Origin: Solirubrobacterales bacterium
GTDB taxonomy: Bacteria > Actinomycetota > Thermoleophilia > Solirubrobacterales > Solirubrobacteraceae
Assembly: GCA_019240015.1 (NCBI GenBank)
Contig: JAFAZB010000009.1
Span: forward strand, 1-16,713
Length of the DNA: 16,713 nucleotides
Direction: 5' to 3'
Every line of letters begins with the position of its first letter. Position 1 is the stretch's first letter. This document shows, in pieces, positions 1-6,370 of the stretch. Made by a program: the position numbers and the translations under genes. The notes under the pieces were generated by a model, which saw nothing but the letters and a program-made list of their open reading frames with translations, searched no databases and had not been told where the DNA came from.

Positions 1-273
1 TTTTTGACCGTGGCCGAGGTCGCGGAGATGCTCAAGATCAACCAGCAGACGGTCCGCAACTGGATCGATCAGGGATCGCTGCCCGCGCTGCGGATGGGCC
101 GGCGGGTGCGGATCAAGCGCTCTGACTTCGAGCGGGTGCTCGCGGAGAGCTACAGCCCGTCGCCGGTGTCGACTGAGCGAGACTCGGGGCCGAGCGCGGA
201 CGACTTCTGGAACGGAGAGCCGGTTGGGTTGGCCGAGCCAGCGCCCGCGCCGCCCGGTCAGGATGGCCGGTGA
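1..273 (+). CDS. Excisionase-type helix-turn-helix DNA-binding protein (5' end cut by window)
   Basis: The reading frame is open from the first base, so the true start may lie outside the window. A TTG at position 4 is the only start available inside. The first ~47 residues form a MerR/excisionase-like winged helix (HTH_17 type): TVAEVAEMLKINQQTVRNW gives helix, turn and recognition helix, and LPALRMGRRVRIKRSDFERVL gives the wing and closing helix. The tail from about residue 50 is Pro/Ser/Ala rich and probably disordered. Proteins of this family bind DNA, either as phage or plasmid excisionases or as small host regulators; no integrase is visible here. Its TGA stop overlaps the GTG start of the next gene, which suggests one operon and translational coupling. 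The domain call is firm, but the regulatory target is unknown. Confidence 0.8.
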   Translation, partial: FLTVAEVAEMLKINQQTVRNWIDQGSLPALRMGRRVRIKRSDFERVLAESYSPSPVSTERDSGPSADDFWNGEPVGLAEPAPAPPGQDGR

Positions 274-740
274 GCTTCGACGACGGACTCGACCGTCAGC
301 GTGCACAGGTGATGCGGGCCGTGCGGCACGCGAGCGACAGCTGGGCCTCGGCGATGCGCTCGCACAAGCTCGCGCCGCCGGACGCAGGCTTCGCGGGCCG
401 GCTGGGCGAGCTGGCCGAAGCCGCGGCAACGGAGCAGGTTGCGTGGGAGCACGCTCACGCCGCCGGTCTGCTCTGGAGGCCGGTCCCTGGTGCGGAGCAA
501 GCCCAACCGCCGTACGAATTGCGCCCGGGGACGGGTCGGCGGGGTCCCGAGGAGTTGTGGGAGCGGTTCGACGCAGCGGTAGCAACACTCAACCGGGCAA
601 TAACCGGTTCGAGCGCGGCCGATGTGGCCGACGCGTTCGGCGAGATCGCGGAGTCGGCGAAGGCGCTCGCGGATGCGGTGGCGATCGAGGGTGAGGCCGC
701 GGCGCAGGGCGCCGGAGCGCGCGCTCGGGGCGCGGCCTGA
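270..740 (+). CDS. Hypothetical Ala-rich helical protein, coupled to the HTH gene
   Basis: This gene encodes 156 residues that I do not recognise. It starts with GTG at 270 inside a GTGA overlap with the stop of the HTH gene, so its translation is probably coupled. The sequence is rich in Ala, Glu and Arg and looks almost wholly alpha-helical. There is no signal peptide, membrane segment or catalytic motif. A central segment around residues 68-90 (WRPVPGAEQAQPPYELRP) is the only stretch likely to be non-helical. The constant partnership of a small HTH protein with a downstream unknown could mean a regulator and its partner or target, but this is inference. Frames on the other strand here are GC-driven shadows. 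It is real coding sequence by position and coupling. Confidence 0.65.
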   Translation: MSFDDGLDRQRAQVMRAVRHASDSWASAMRSHKLAPPDAGFAGRLGELAEAAATEQVAWEHAHAAGLLWRPVPGAEQAQPPYELRPGTGRRGPEELWERFDAAVATLNRAITGSSAADVADAFGEIAESAKALADAVAIEGEAAAQGAGARARGAA

Positions 741-824
741 GACGCCCTCCGATCGTCTCGCCTGTTGGGGTGGCTAAGGCGTGTCACCTCGCTGCGCGAA
801 TCCGTGCGCTTTTTGCACGTCCTC

Positions 825-838
825 GTGTCGATCGACAC
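825..838. promoter_or_regulatory. 14-bp perfect palindrome upstream of the 60-aa gene
   Basis: GTGTCGATCGACAC is a perfect inverted repeat about 70 bp upstream of the ATG at 908. Its position between two genes fits an operator for a dimeric regulator, possibly the HTH protein encoded just upstream. No function is proven. Confidence 0.3.
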
Positions 839-907
839 CGGATGTTTACGAGCGCTGAAGGAGTCGATGGGACCCTTCGCGCGGAACGCAATCGGAAGGG
901 AGAGGCG

Positions 908-1090
908 ATGCCCCAGATCATCGTGATGGCGGACCCGCCCGCCAAGGATGGCAAGGCCACGGTGATGCTTCGCGAGCGGGTGAACGTGACGGACTTCGAG
1001 TCGGATCATTTCGCCACGCAACTCGTGCAGCGGCTCGGCTGGGCCGTCGGCGACGCGAATCAGGCCGAGCAGGGGGACGGTAGGCGCTAG
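908..1090 (+). CDS. Small 60-residue protein of unknown function
   Basis: A longer frame is open from 770, but the ATG at 908 is the likely start because a purine-rich Shine-Dalgarno stretch (AAGGGAGAGG, 896-905) lies just before it. The product begins MPQIIVMADPPAKDGKATVM and contains VMLRERVNVTDFESDHFATQLVQRLGWAVGDA. It is acidic to neutral and soluble, with no Cys, signal peptide or membrane segment. The shape (beta strand, loop, then an amphipathic helix ending in LGWAVGDA) suggests a compact folded domain. I do not recognise the family. It could be a small regulator or accessory protein. It stands 167 bp behind the coupled HTH pair and has its own ribosome binding site, so it may be transcribed separately. 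Confidence 0.6.
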   Translation: MPQIIVMADPPAKDGKATVMLRERVNVTDFESDHFATQLVQRLGWAVGDANQAEQGDGRR

Positions 1091-1203
1091 CTGCGACGTC
1101 GCCACCGCGGGCCGAAGGCCCTCGAGAAAAACGACGTTAATCGCACCCACCCTAGGCCCCGGCTGGGGGGTGGGCGTAAAGAGATGGAGCGGGTAGCGGT
1201 TTT

Positions 1204-1244
1204 CGCGCACTCCCCCTGATGCGGCGCGGGTGAGTGCGCGATTT
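1204..1244 (+). terminator. Possible rho-independent terminator after the 60-aa gene
   Basis: A 9-bp perfect stem, CGCGCACTC (1204-1212) and GAGTGCGCG (1232-1240), encloses a 19-nt loop and is followed by ATTTT. The short U tract makes it a weak intrinsic terminator for plus-strand transcripts. The rest of 1091-1375 is GC-rich with several small hairpins (for example GGGCCC copies near 1325-1343) and no gene that I can support. Confidence 0.35.
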
Positions 1245-1375
1245 TGGTCGCGCCAGATGGCGGCCCGCGCGCGCCTGGGTCCTCCGGGCCCGCGGGGAAC
1301 CCCCGGAACCCTGGCCCGCGACCGGGCCCTCCCGAACGGGCCCCCGAACCCCGCGGCCCCCGCACAGAACCACCC

Positions 1376-2215
1376 CTACCCTCCCTCCGCCAGCGTGGTA
1401 ACCACCGCCTCGTAGACCCCCGCCCCATAGCCCTCGGAGGCAAGCCTCACGCCTGAGCCGCGGGCGACTTCGCGCTCGAGCGTGGGGTCGCGCTCGAGTG
1501 CGTTGGCAACCAGCCAGAACGCTCCCACTACCCGGGCCGTGTCGATGTCCTCGCGCGAGTCGCCCACCGCGATGCAGTCCGCTCGGCCGTATCCGCGCGC
1601 CTGCATATGACGGGCGACGCCCCGTGCCTTGGAAGCCGCCGCCGGGATCAGGTGGTACGCGTGCACGACGGGCAAGCCGGGCATCTGCTCCGCGTGCGCC
1701 CGCACGACGCCGTTGTCCACGAGGCGCAGCCAGTCGAGTCCCGCGGCGCGTAGGACGTCCTCGGCCTCGCCCGGCTCGAGGGCTCCACGGAAGAGGTGCG
1801 AGACCTCACGGTCGATCGACCACGGCGTGTGGTACTCGAGCCGCTGCGCGAAGTGCTCCAACAGCAGCGCCGGGGCGCCCGAGGCTTCGATCTGGTCGTA
1901 GATCGTCCCGCGCGCGTCAGGCACGATGCCGTCGGTCAGCCACTCGAGCTCCCCGTCCACGACCAGCCCACACCCGAGCTCGAAGACATAGGCGGTGGAG
2001 CCGATCAGCCTGGCGCACTCGAACACGCTTAGCTGGCGCCGCCCCGAATAGAGCACCACCTCGATGCCCGCGCGCCAGCACGCCTCGATCGCCCGCACCC
2101 CGAGCGGGCTGAAGCTGCCGTCGGCGCCCCGCAGCAGCGACGCGCCCGGGCCGAGCAGCGTCCCATCGAGGTCGGCGTAGAGGCACCGCACAGCGCGGGC
2201 GACCGTACCAGTCAC
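1376..2215 (-). CDS. HAD-superfamily (Cof-like) phosphatase
   Basis: This gene encodes 279 residues. All four HAD motifs are present: DLDGTLL with the nucleophile Asp15 and Asp17, SGR at 57-59, Lys196 (ASKARGV), and GDSREDID at 218-225. The long insertion between motifs II and III is a C2-type cap, as in Cof, sucrose-phosphatase and mannosyl-3-phosphoglycerate phosphatase relatives. The expected reaction is Mg-dependent hydrolysis of a small phosphorylated metabolite, probably a sugar phosphate, in the cytoplasm; the exact substrate cannot be read. GTG at 2215 is taken as the start, and a GTG eight codons downstream is possible. No clear Shine-Dalgarno is visible. The gene is divergent from the helicase with only 23 bp between the starts. 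The family call is secure. Confidence 0.88.
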   Translation of the reverse strand: MTGTVARAVRCLYADLDGTLLGPGASLLRGADGSFSPLGVRAIEACWRAGIEVVLYSGRRQLSVFECARLIGSTAYVFELGCGLVVDGELEWLTDGIVPDARGTIYDQIEASGAPALLLEHFAQRLEYHTPWSIDREVSHLFRGALEPGEAEDVLRAAGLDWLRLVDNGVVRAHAEQMPGLPVVHAYHLIPAAASKARGVARHMQARGYGRADCIAVGDSREDIDTARVVGAFWLVANALERDPTLEREVARGSGVRLASEGYGAGVYEAVVTTLAEGG

Positions 2216-2225
2216 CGAGCGCCGC

Positions 2226-2232
2226 CATACTG
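2226..2232. promoter_or_regulatory. Candidate overlapping -10 elements for divergent HAD and helicase genes
   Basis: On the plus strand CATACT (2226-2231) lies 7 nt before the helicase ATG. On the minus strand CAGTAT (2232-2227) lies 11 nt before the phosphatase GTG. With only 23 bp between the starts, any promoters must overlap and the mRNAs would have almost no 5' UTR. Each hexamer matches the -10 consensus only partly. Confidence 0.35.
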
Positions 2233-2238
2233 GCCGCG

Positions 2239-4512
2239 ATGGCCGCAGTCCACACGATCGAGCCCTGGGAGCCGCTGCTCGAGACAGGGCGAACCGATCG
2301 GCGTCTCGTGCACGAAGACCTCTACGAGGCGCGCGGCGGGCGCCGGGTTCCGATTCCGCCGGAGCTCAGCCCGGCGGTCGTCTCGGCGCTCACGCGCGCC
2401 GGCGTGAGCGAGCTATATGCCCATCAGGCGCAGGCGCTGCAGAGCGCGTTCGACGCCCCTACGATCATCACCACCGGCACCGCCTCCGGCAAGTCGCTGT
2501 GCTTTCAGCTGCCGACGCTGGAAGTGCTGACCTCGGACCGTGCCGCCCGAGCCCTGTACCTGTACCCCACCAAGGCCCTGGCCCAGGATCAGGCGCGTGC
2601 CCTACACGGGTTCGGGCTTCACGACACCATCCGTCCGGCGATCTACGACGGCGACACTCCCCGCGGCGAGCGCACCGCGATCCGCAAGCGCAGCAACCTG
2701 ATCCTGACCAACCCCGACATGCTGCACCTGGGGATCCTGCCCCACCATCCCGCCTGGGGAGAGCTACTGGCAAACCTCGCGTTCGTGGTCGTCGATGAGG
2801 CTCACGTGTACCGGGGCGTGTTCGGCTCCCATGTCGGCAACGTGCTTCGGCGACTACGGCGCGCCGCGGCCATCCACGGGAGCGCGCCGCGGTTACTGCT
2901 CGCGGGCGCCACGATCGCCAATCCGCTCGACCTCGCCGAGCGCTTGACCGGGCTGACCGACTTCGCGGTGATCGAGCACGACACGGCTCCCAAGGCGGCC
3001 CGGCGGGTCGCGATCTGGAACCCCCCGCTGCTCGACGAACAACTCGGGATCCGGGGGTCGGCGCTGTACGAGGCGGCCGAACTGTTCTCCGAGCTGGTCG
3101 CGAGCGAAGCCCGGACGATCTGCTTCATGAAATCGCGCAAGGGCGTCGAGCTGATCCTCCGTCACGCGGTGGACCGGCTCGAACCAGAGCTCGCCGAGCG
3201 GATCGCCCCTTACCGCGCCGGCTACACCCCAGCGCAGCGGCATGAGATCGAGCGGCGGCTGAGCGGTGGCGAGCTGCTCGGCGTGGTGGCCACCGATGCG
3301 CTGGAGCTGGGGATCGACATCGGCCAGCTCGACGCCGCGATCTGCGTCACGTTTCCGGGCACGGTGGCGAGTCTCAAGCAGATGTGGGGACGAGCCGGCC
3401 GCATCGGGCGCGGACTGGCGGTGTACATCGCGGGCGAAGACGCACTCGACCAGTTCTTCTGCCGTCACCCCGCCGAGTTCCTCACCCGGCCCGTGGAAGC
3501 CGCGATCCTCGATCCACACAGTCCGGAGATCTACGCAGAGCATCTTCTGTGCGCCGCACACGAGGCCCCGCTGACTGACGCCGACGACTCCATCCTAGGG
3601 TCTGAGTGGCGCGATTACGCCCAACGGCTCAGCGAGGAGGGCTTGCTGCGCGAGCGCGCGACAGGGTTCGTCCTCAAGCGCGCAGACGACTACCCCGCAG
3701 CGCGCGTGGCATTGCGCTCGGCCAGCGCGGACAGCTTCATCCTGATCGATGCGAGCTCGGGCGAGGTGCTGGGGACGATCGAGGCGGCGCGCGCGTACTC
3801 GACCGTACACGAGGGAGCTGTGTACCTCCATCTGGGGCGCTCGTACAGCGTGCTCGAGCTCGACCTCAGCGCGCGCCGGGCACTGCTCGAGCCGTTCGCC
3901 GGCGACTACTTCACGCAGGCCAAGCGCGAGAGCATGACCTACATCGAGCGCCTGCAAGAGCAGCGGGCCAGCCACGGGGTGACTCTCTCGTTCGGTCAGG
4001 TGGTGTACTCGGAGACGGTGCTCGGCTATCAGCGCAAGGGCCTCCAGGACCACCAGGTGATCGATTTCCAGACGCTCGACCTGCCCACAGTCGAGTTCTC
4101 CACTCGGGCGCTGTGGTACGAGCTCGACGAGTTGATCGCGGCCGAGCCGTACCCGTTGGAGCAGCTCCTCGGGGGACTACACGCGCTGGAGCACGGCCAG
4201 ATCGCCGTGCTGCCGCTGATCGCGATGTGCGACCGCTGGGACATCGGCGGACTGTCGACCAACGCCCACCCCCAGACCGGCGGGCCGACGATCTTCATCT
4301 ACGACGGCCACCCTGGCGGCGTGGGACTCACACGCCGCGGGTTTGACCAGTTCGGGCGCCTGGTCGACGACGCTCGGCGCTTGATCGGGGAGTGCCCATG
4401 TCGCTCGGGGTGCCCATCCTGCGTCCAGTCGCCCAAGTGCGGCAACCTCAACGAGCCGCTATCGAAGCGAGGCGCGCTCGAGCTGCTTCGCCGCATGACG
4501 GTCTCGCGCTAG
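2239..4512 (+). CDS. mrfA: DEAD/DEAH-box helicase with C-terminal DUF1998 zinc domain (MrfA/YprA type)
   Basis: This gene encodes 757 residues, close to the ~750 of Bacillus MrfA (YprA). The order is: N-terminal wedge; RecA1 with GTASGKS at 80-86 (Walker A), DEAH at 186-189 and AGATIAN at 222-228 (motif III, with Gly in place of the usual Ser of SAT); RecA2 with ATDALELGIDIG at 351-362 and QMWGRAGRIGRG at 381-392; then a DUF1998 region ending in a zinc knuckle with Cys719, 721, 725, 728 and 734 (CPCRSGCPSCVQSPKCGN). Characterised members are 3'-5' DNA helicases, and Bacillus MrfA works with the exonuclease MrfB in excision of mitomycin damage. No MrfB-like gene is adjacent here. ATG at 2239 lies 7 nt behind a -10-like hexamer. 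The symbol is by family resemblance. Confidence 0.9.
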   Translation: MAAVHTIEPWEPLLETGRTDRRLVHEDLYEARGGRRVPIPPELSPAVVSALTRAGVSELYAHQAQALQSAFDAPTIITTGTASGKSLCFQLPTLEVLTSDRAARALYLYPTKALAQDQARALHGFGLHDTIRPAIYDGDTPRGERTAIRKRSNLILTNPDMLHLGILPHHPAWGELLANLAFVVVDEAHVYRGVFGSHVGNVLRRLRRAAAIHGSAPRLLLAGATIANPLDLAERLTGLTDFAVIEHDTAPKAARRVAIWNPPLLDEQLGIRGSALYEAAELFSELVASEARTICFMKSRKGVELILRHAVDRLEPELAERIAPYRAGYTPAQRHEIERRLSGGELLGVVATDALELGIDIGQLDAAICVTFPGTVASLKQMWGRAGRIGRGLAVYIAGEDALDQFFCRHPAEFLTRPVEAAILDPHSPEIYAEHLLCAAHEAPLTDADDSILGSEWRDYAQRLSEEGLLRERATGFVLKRADDYPAARVALRSASADSFILIDASSGEVLGTIEAARAYSTVHEGAVYLHLGRSYSVLELDLSARRALLEPFAGDYFTQAKRESMTYIERLQEQRASHGVTLSFGQVVYSETVLGYQRKGLQDHQVIDFQTLDLPTVEFSTRALWYELDELIAAEPYPLEQLLGGLHALEHGQIAVLPLIAMCDRWDIGGLSTNAHPQTGGPTIFIYDGHPGGVGLTRRGFDQFGRLVDDARRLIGECPCRSGCPSCVQSPKCGNLNEPLSKRGALELLRRMTVSR

Positions 4513-5063
4513 TGCAGGTCCTTGGGTCGCACGAGCGCGACCAGCTCTGCACCCCCGGGGCCGAGCTCGCTCCACTTGCACTCGAAGCTCAGCGTCGCCA
4601 GCGCACCGGTCGGAAACTTCCGCCGCACAGTGGCGAGATCAGACCCGTCAGAGCCGTCGTCGCGGTTCACTTCGGAGCCTGGACGTCCACCCGCGTTCCC
4701 AGCCAGCCGCAGCACCAGCGTCTGCAGCGCGGGGTTGTGTCCGATCACCATCACCGACTCGGTTTCCTCGGGTAGGTCTCGCAGCCGCGCGAGCAGCTCG
4801 CCGGGGCCGGCCGAGTACAGCTCCGACTCGATCATCGTCTCGCCCCCCGGCGCCACGCCTTCGAGCGTCTCCCGGGTCCGGCGCGCCGAGGAGCACAGCA
4901 CCAGCATCGGGTGGATGTCGTTCGCTCGCACGTGCTTGGACAACACCTCGGCGGTCCGGCGACCCCGCGGCGCCAGCGGGCGCTCGTGGTCGTCCAACCC
5001 CGGATCCTCCCAGCTCGACTTCGCGTGTCGCAGCAGATACAGCCGCTTGCCGGTCGCCGTCAC
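4509..5063 (-). CDS. sixA: SixA-type phosphohistidine phosphatase (histidine phosphatase family)
   Basis: The open frame extends to 5192, but that part is antisense to tRNA-Phe, so I place the start at GTG 5063. This gives 184 residues beginning MTATGKRLYLLRHAKSSW. The catalytic RHAK has His13 as the phospho-acceptor, with a conserved Arg in SSARRTRET and the second His (His109) in VIGHNPALQ. The length and the RHAKSSW start match SixA. E. coli SixA removes phosphate from histidine on phosphocarrier proteins; other members act on small metabolites, so the substrate here is open. A -10-like GAGAAT (minus strand, 5077-5072) stands 8 nt before the GTG, so translation may be leaderless. The stop interlocks with the helicase stop in a shared CTAG (4509-4512). 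An acidic loop around residues 128-142 is unusual but not disabling. Confidence 0.85.
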   Translation of the reverse strand: MTATGKRLYLLRHAKSSWEDPGLDDHERPLAPRGRRTAEVLSKHVRANDIHPMLVLCSSARRTRETLEGVAPGGETMIESELYSAGPGELLARLRDLPEETESVMVIGHNPALQTLVLRLAGNAGGRPGSEVNRDDGSDGSDLATVRRKFPTGALATLSFECKWSELGPGGAELVALVRPKDLH

Positions 5064-5112
5064 GATCGCGAATTCTCGCGCGCCGGCGCCGAGCAAGCCA
5101 CCAGTTGAAGAC

Positions 5113-5138
5113 CAGGGGGCTGCCCCGTCAGCCCCCTG
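5113..5138. promoter_or_regulatory. 10-bp perfect hairpin between sixA and tRNA-Phe
   Basis: CAGGGGGCTG (5113-5122) and CAGCCCCCTG (5129-5138) form a perfect stem with a 6-nt loop. It lies 50 bp upstream of the sixA start and 27 bp upstream of the tRNA. No T tract follows on either strand, so it is not a standard terminator. It could be a protein site or a boundary between the divergent transcripts. Confidence 0.4.
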
Positions 5139-5147
5139 ACCACTCGC

Positions 5148-5153
5148 TAGCAT
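5148..5153 (+). promoter_or_regulatory. Candidate -10 element for tRNA-Phe
   Basis: TAGCAT matches the -10 consensus at four of six positions and lies 12 nt before the mature tRNA 5' end. The -35 region would fall inside the upstream hairpin (5113-5138), and no good -35 hexamer is seen. Confidence 0.35.
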
Positions 5154-5165
5154 CGCCCCGACGAG

Positions 5166-5238
5166 GGCGAGATAGCTCAGTTGGTAGAGCACACGACTGA
5201 AAATCGTGGTGTCCCCGGTTCGAGTCCGGGTCTCGCCA
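5166..5238 (+). tRNA. tRNA-Phe (anticodon GAA)
   Basis: The 73-nt gene folds as a full cloverleaf. The acceptor stem is GGCGAGA (5166-5172) with TCTCGCC (5231-5237), and the discriminator base A is at 5238. The D stem is GCTC/GAGC. The anticodon stem is CACGA/TCGTG around loop CTGAAAA, with GAA at 5199-5201. There is a 5-nt variable loop and a T arm CCCGG-TTCGAGT-CCGGG (5214-5230). The CCA end is not encoded and must be added by the nucleotidyltransferase. GAA reads both Phe codons. Confidence 0.97.
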
Positions 5239-5305
5239 TTCGCGGCGCAGCGCTACACGTCTAGCGGCCCGCGGGCGAAGAGGCGACATTGACCGGTGGT
5301 GACCT

Positions 5306-5689
5306 ATGAGCTACGCAAAGAAGAACCTTCGCGACGTGGAAGACATGGCCCTCAAATATGGCGTCTCGGAGACGCAGGAGGCGCGCTTTGCGCGCAGCGA
5401 TCTGGGGGCGGAGCAGACGGGGCTCAACTTCCTCACCATCAAGCCCGGAAAACGTGAGGCGTTTGCGCACCGCCACCGCACGGCTGAGGAGATCTACGTC
5501 GTCCTTGCGGGCGCAGGCCACGTCAAGCTCGACGACGACCTGGTCGAGCTCTCACCACTGGACGCGGTGCGGGTCACGGCCGGAGTCGCGCGTTCATTCA
5601 AGGCCGGACCGGAAGGCCTTCAGGTGCTCATCTTCGGCCCGCATGTCGAGTCTGACACGGAGACCGTCGAGGACTTCTGGGAGCGGTAG
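5306..5689 (+). CDS. Small single-domain cupin
   Basis: This gene encodes 127 residues with one conserved beta-barrel. Cupin motif 1 is seen as HRHRTAEEIYVVLAGAG, giving metal ligands His55, His57 and Glu61. In motif 2 (SPLDAVRVTAGVARSFKAG) the usual final His is replaced, so metal binding may be incomplete or use three ligands. The lysine-rich N-terminus (MSYAKKNLRDVEDMALKYG) is typical of small stand-alone cupins of unknown substrate in actinobacteria. ATG at 5306 is used; an ATG at 5345 is possible. The gene starts 67 bp after tRNA-Phe, and its 3' end overlaps the likely 5' end of the lipoprotein gene, so the two may be co-transcribed. It could be an enzyme, a storage protein or a sugar-binding protein; the sequence does not decide. 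Confidence 0.8.
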   Translation: MSYAKKNLRDVEDMALKYGVSETQEARFARSDLGAEQTGLNFLTIKPGKREAFAHRHRTAEEIYVVLAGAGHVKLDDDLVELSPLDAVRVTAGVARSFKAGPEGLQVLIFGPHVESDTETVEDFWER

Positions 5690-6132
5690 CCCGCAGTAGG
5701 TCCTGGCGTCGAGGTCCGCCCGCCGCCGCCACCGTCCTCGTTTCGCTCTCGGCCGTGCTCCTTGTCGCCGCGTGCGGCTCGGCGTCGGGCGCTCACAAGC
5801 CCGCACCGACAACGCAGCGCCAGCCCCCAGTCGCGAGCACCTCGACCGCCTCGTCGACCGCCCCGGCCGCGGCCGCATCGACGCGCCGTCTCGAGCGCGC
5901 GCTGCTCGCCAGCGGCGGCCCTCCCCGTCCGACCTCTGCTTCGTGTCGGCCCGCGACGGCTCCCGAACGTAGCGCCGCCCCGTTCGGACGCACGAGCAGC
6001 CCCGTGTTCTCCTGCCTGATCACCCTCGGCGGCCAGCGGGCGCTGTATTACGTCCAGGTGCTGGGCAACGGATGCTTCGTGGCGGAGCGTCGTCGCCCGG
6101 GCCAGGCGATCTACGGCTGCGGCGCCGCCTGA
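5677..6132 (+). CDS. Secreted lipoprotein of unknown function, start codon unusual
   Basis: A conventional start (GTG 5755) would leave only six residues before the lipobox Cys, too few for export. The same frame is open upstream to 5656 and encodes a full lipoprotein signal: basic SRSWRRG, hydrophobic AAATVLVSLSAVLLVAAC, lipobox VAAC with Cys codon 5773. No ATG, GTG or TTG precedes it in frame; CTG at 5677, 3 nt after GAGGA, is the best candidate and gives 151 residues with Cys33. The mature part has a low-complexity Ser/Thr/Ala/Pro tether, then a small C-terminal domain (about 50 residues) with several Cys (SCRPA, FSCLI, GNGCF, YGCG) that could form disulfides. I do not recognise the domain. 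The gene overlaps the end of the cupin gene. The lipoprotein call is good; the start is uncertain. Confidence 0.6.
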   Translation: MGAVARSRSWRRGPPAAATVLVSLSAVLLVAACGSASGAHKPAPTTQRQPPVASTSTASSTAPAAAASTRRLERALLASGGPPRPTSASCRPATAPERSAAPFGRTSSPVFSCLITLGGQRALYYVQVLGNGCFVAERRRPGQAIYGCGAA

Positions 6133-6190
6133 CGCCGTCCGTGTCAGTCGCCGGTTGGCGTCACCCCAGCCGCTTCGCGCGGGGCGGAGC

Positions 6191-6241
6191 CGAACTTTGG
6201 CGATTTGGTTCGACCCCCCCGAACCAAATCGCCAAAGTTCG
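6191..6241. repeat. Perfect 22-bp inverted repeat (long hairpin)
   Basis: The arms at 6191-6212 and 6220-6241 are exact reverse complements around a 7-nt loop (ACCCCCC). The outer part of the arm is CGAACTTTGGCG and the inner part is ATTTGGTTCG. It lies between convergent genes, so it could fold in both transcripts and end both, although no U tract follows. Its right arm is also the first unit of the direct repeat. Confidence 0.85.
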
Positions 6242-6308
6242 CAGGGCGGGTCGCCAAAGTTCGCAGGGCGGGTTGCCAAAGTTCGCAGGGCGGGTCGCCA
6301 AAGTTCGC
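6229..6308. repeat. Four tandem copies of a 22-bp repeat
   Basis: Units begin at 6229, 6251, 6273 and 6295. Each has the core CGCCAAAGTTCG followed by CAGGGCGGG. The third has one C-to-T change in the core, and the fourth stops after the core. The core also appears inverted at 6191-6202. The period of 22 is not a multiple of three, so this is not a coding repeat. The region 6133-6370 holds no gene that I can support. Confidence 0.9.
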
Positions 6309-6370
6309 GCTGGCCCACGTCCCCGCCGCCGAAGCGCTGACGAGACGTACCGGCCGCGAGCCGGTTCCGC

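Noticed and set aside
455..1210. Minus-strand open frame of 251 codons
   Set aside because: It is antisense to the GTGA-coupled hypothetical gene and the 60-aa gene, which have start and ribosome-site support; no domain is seen in the minus product.
5064..5192. N-terminal extension of the SixA frame (MLYQLSYLALVG...), resembling a signal peptide
   Set aside because: These codons are antisense to tRNA-Phe and the GC-rich hairpin; SixA proteins begin close to the RHAK motif.
5381..5395. GCGCGC-TTT-GCGCGC hairpin inside the small cupin gene
   Set aside because: It lies in coding sequence and is within what GC-rich codons produce by chance.
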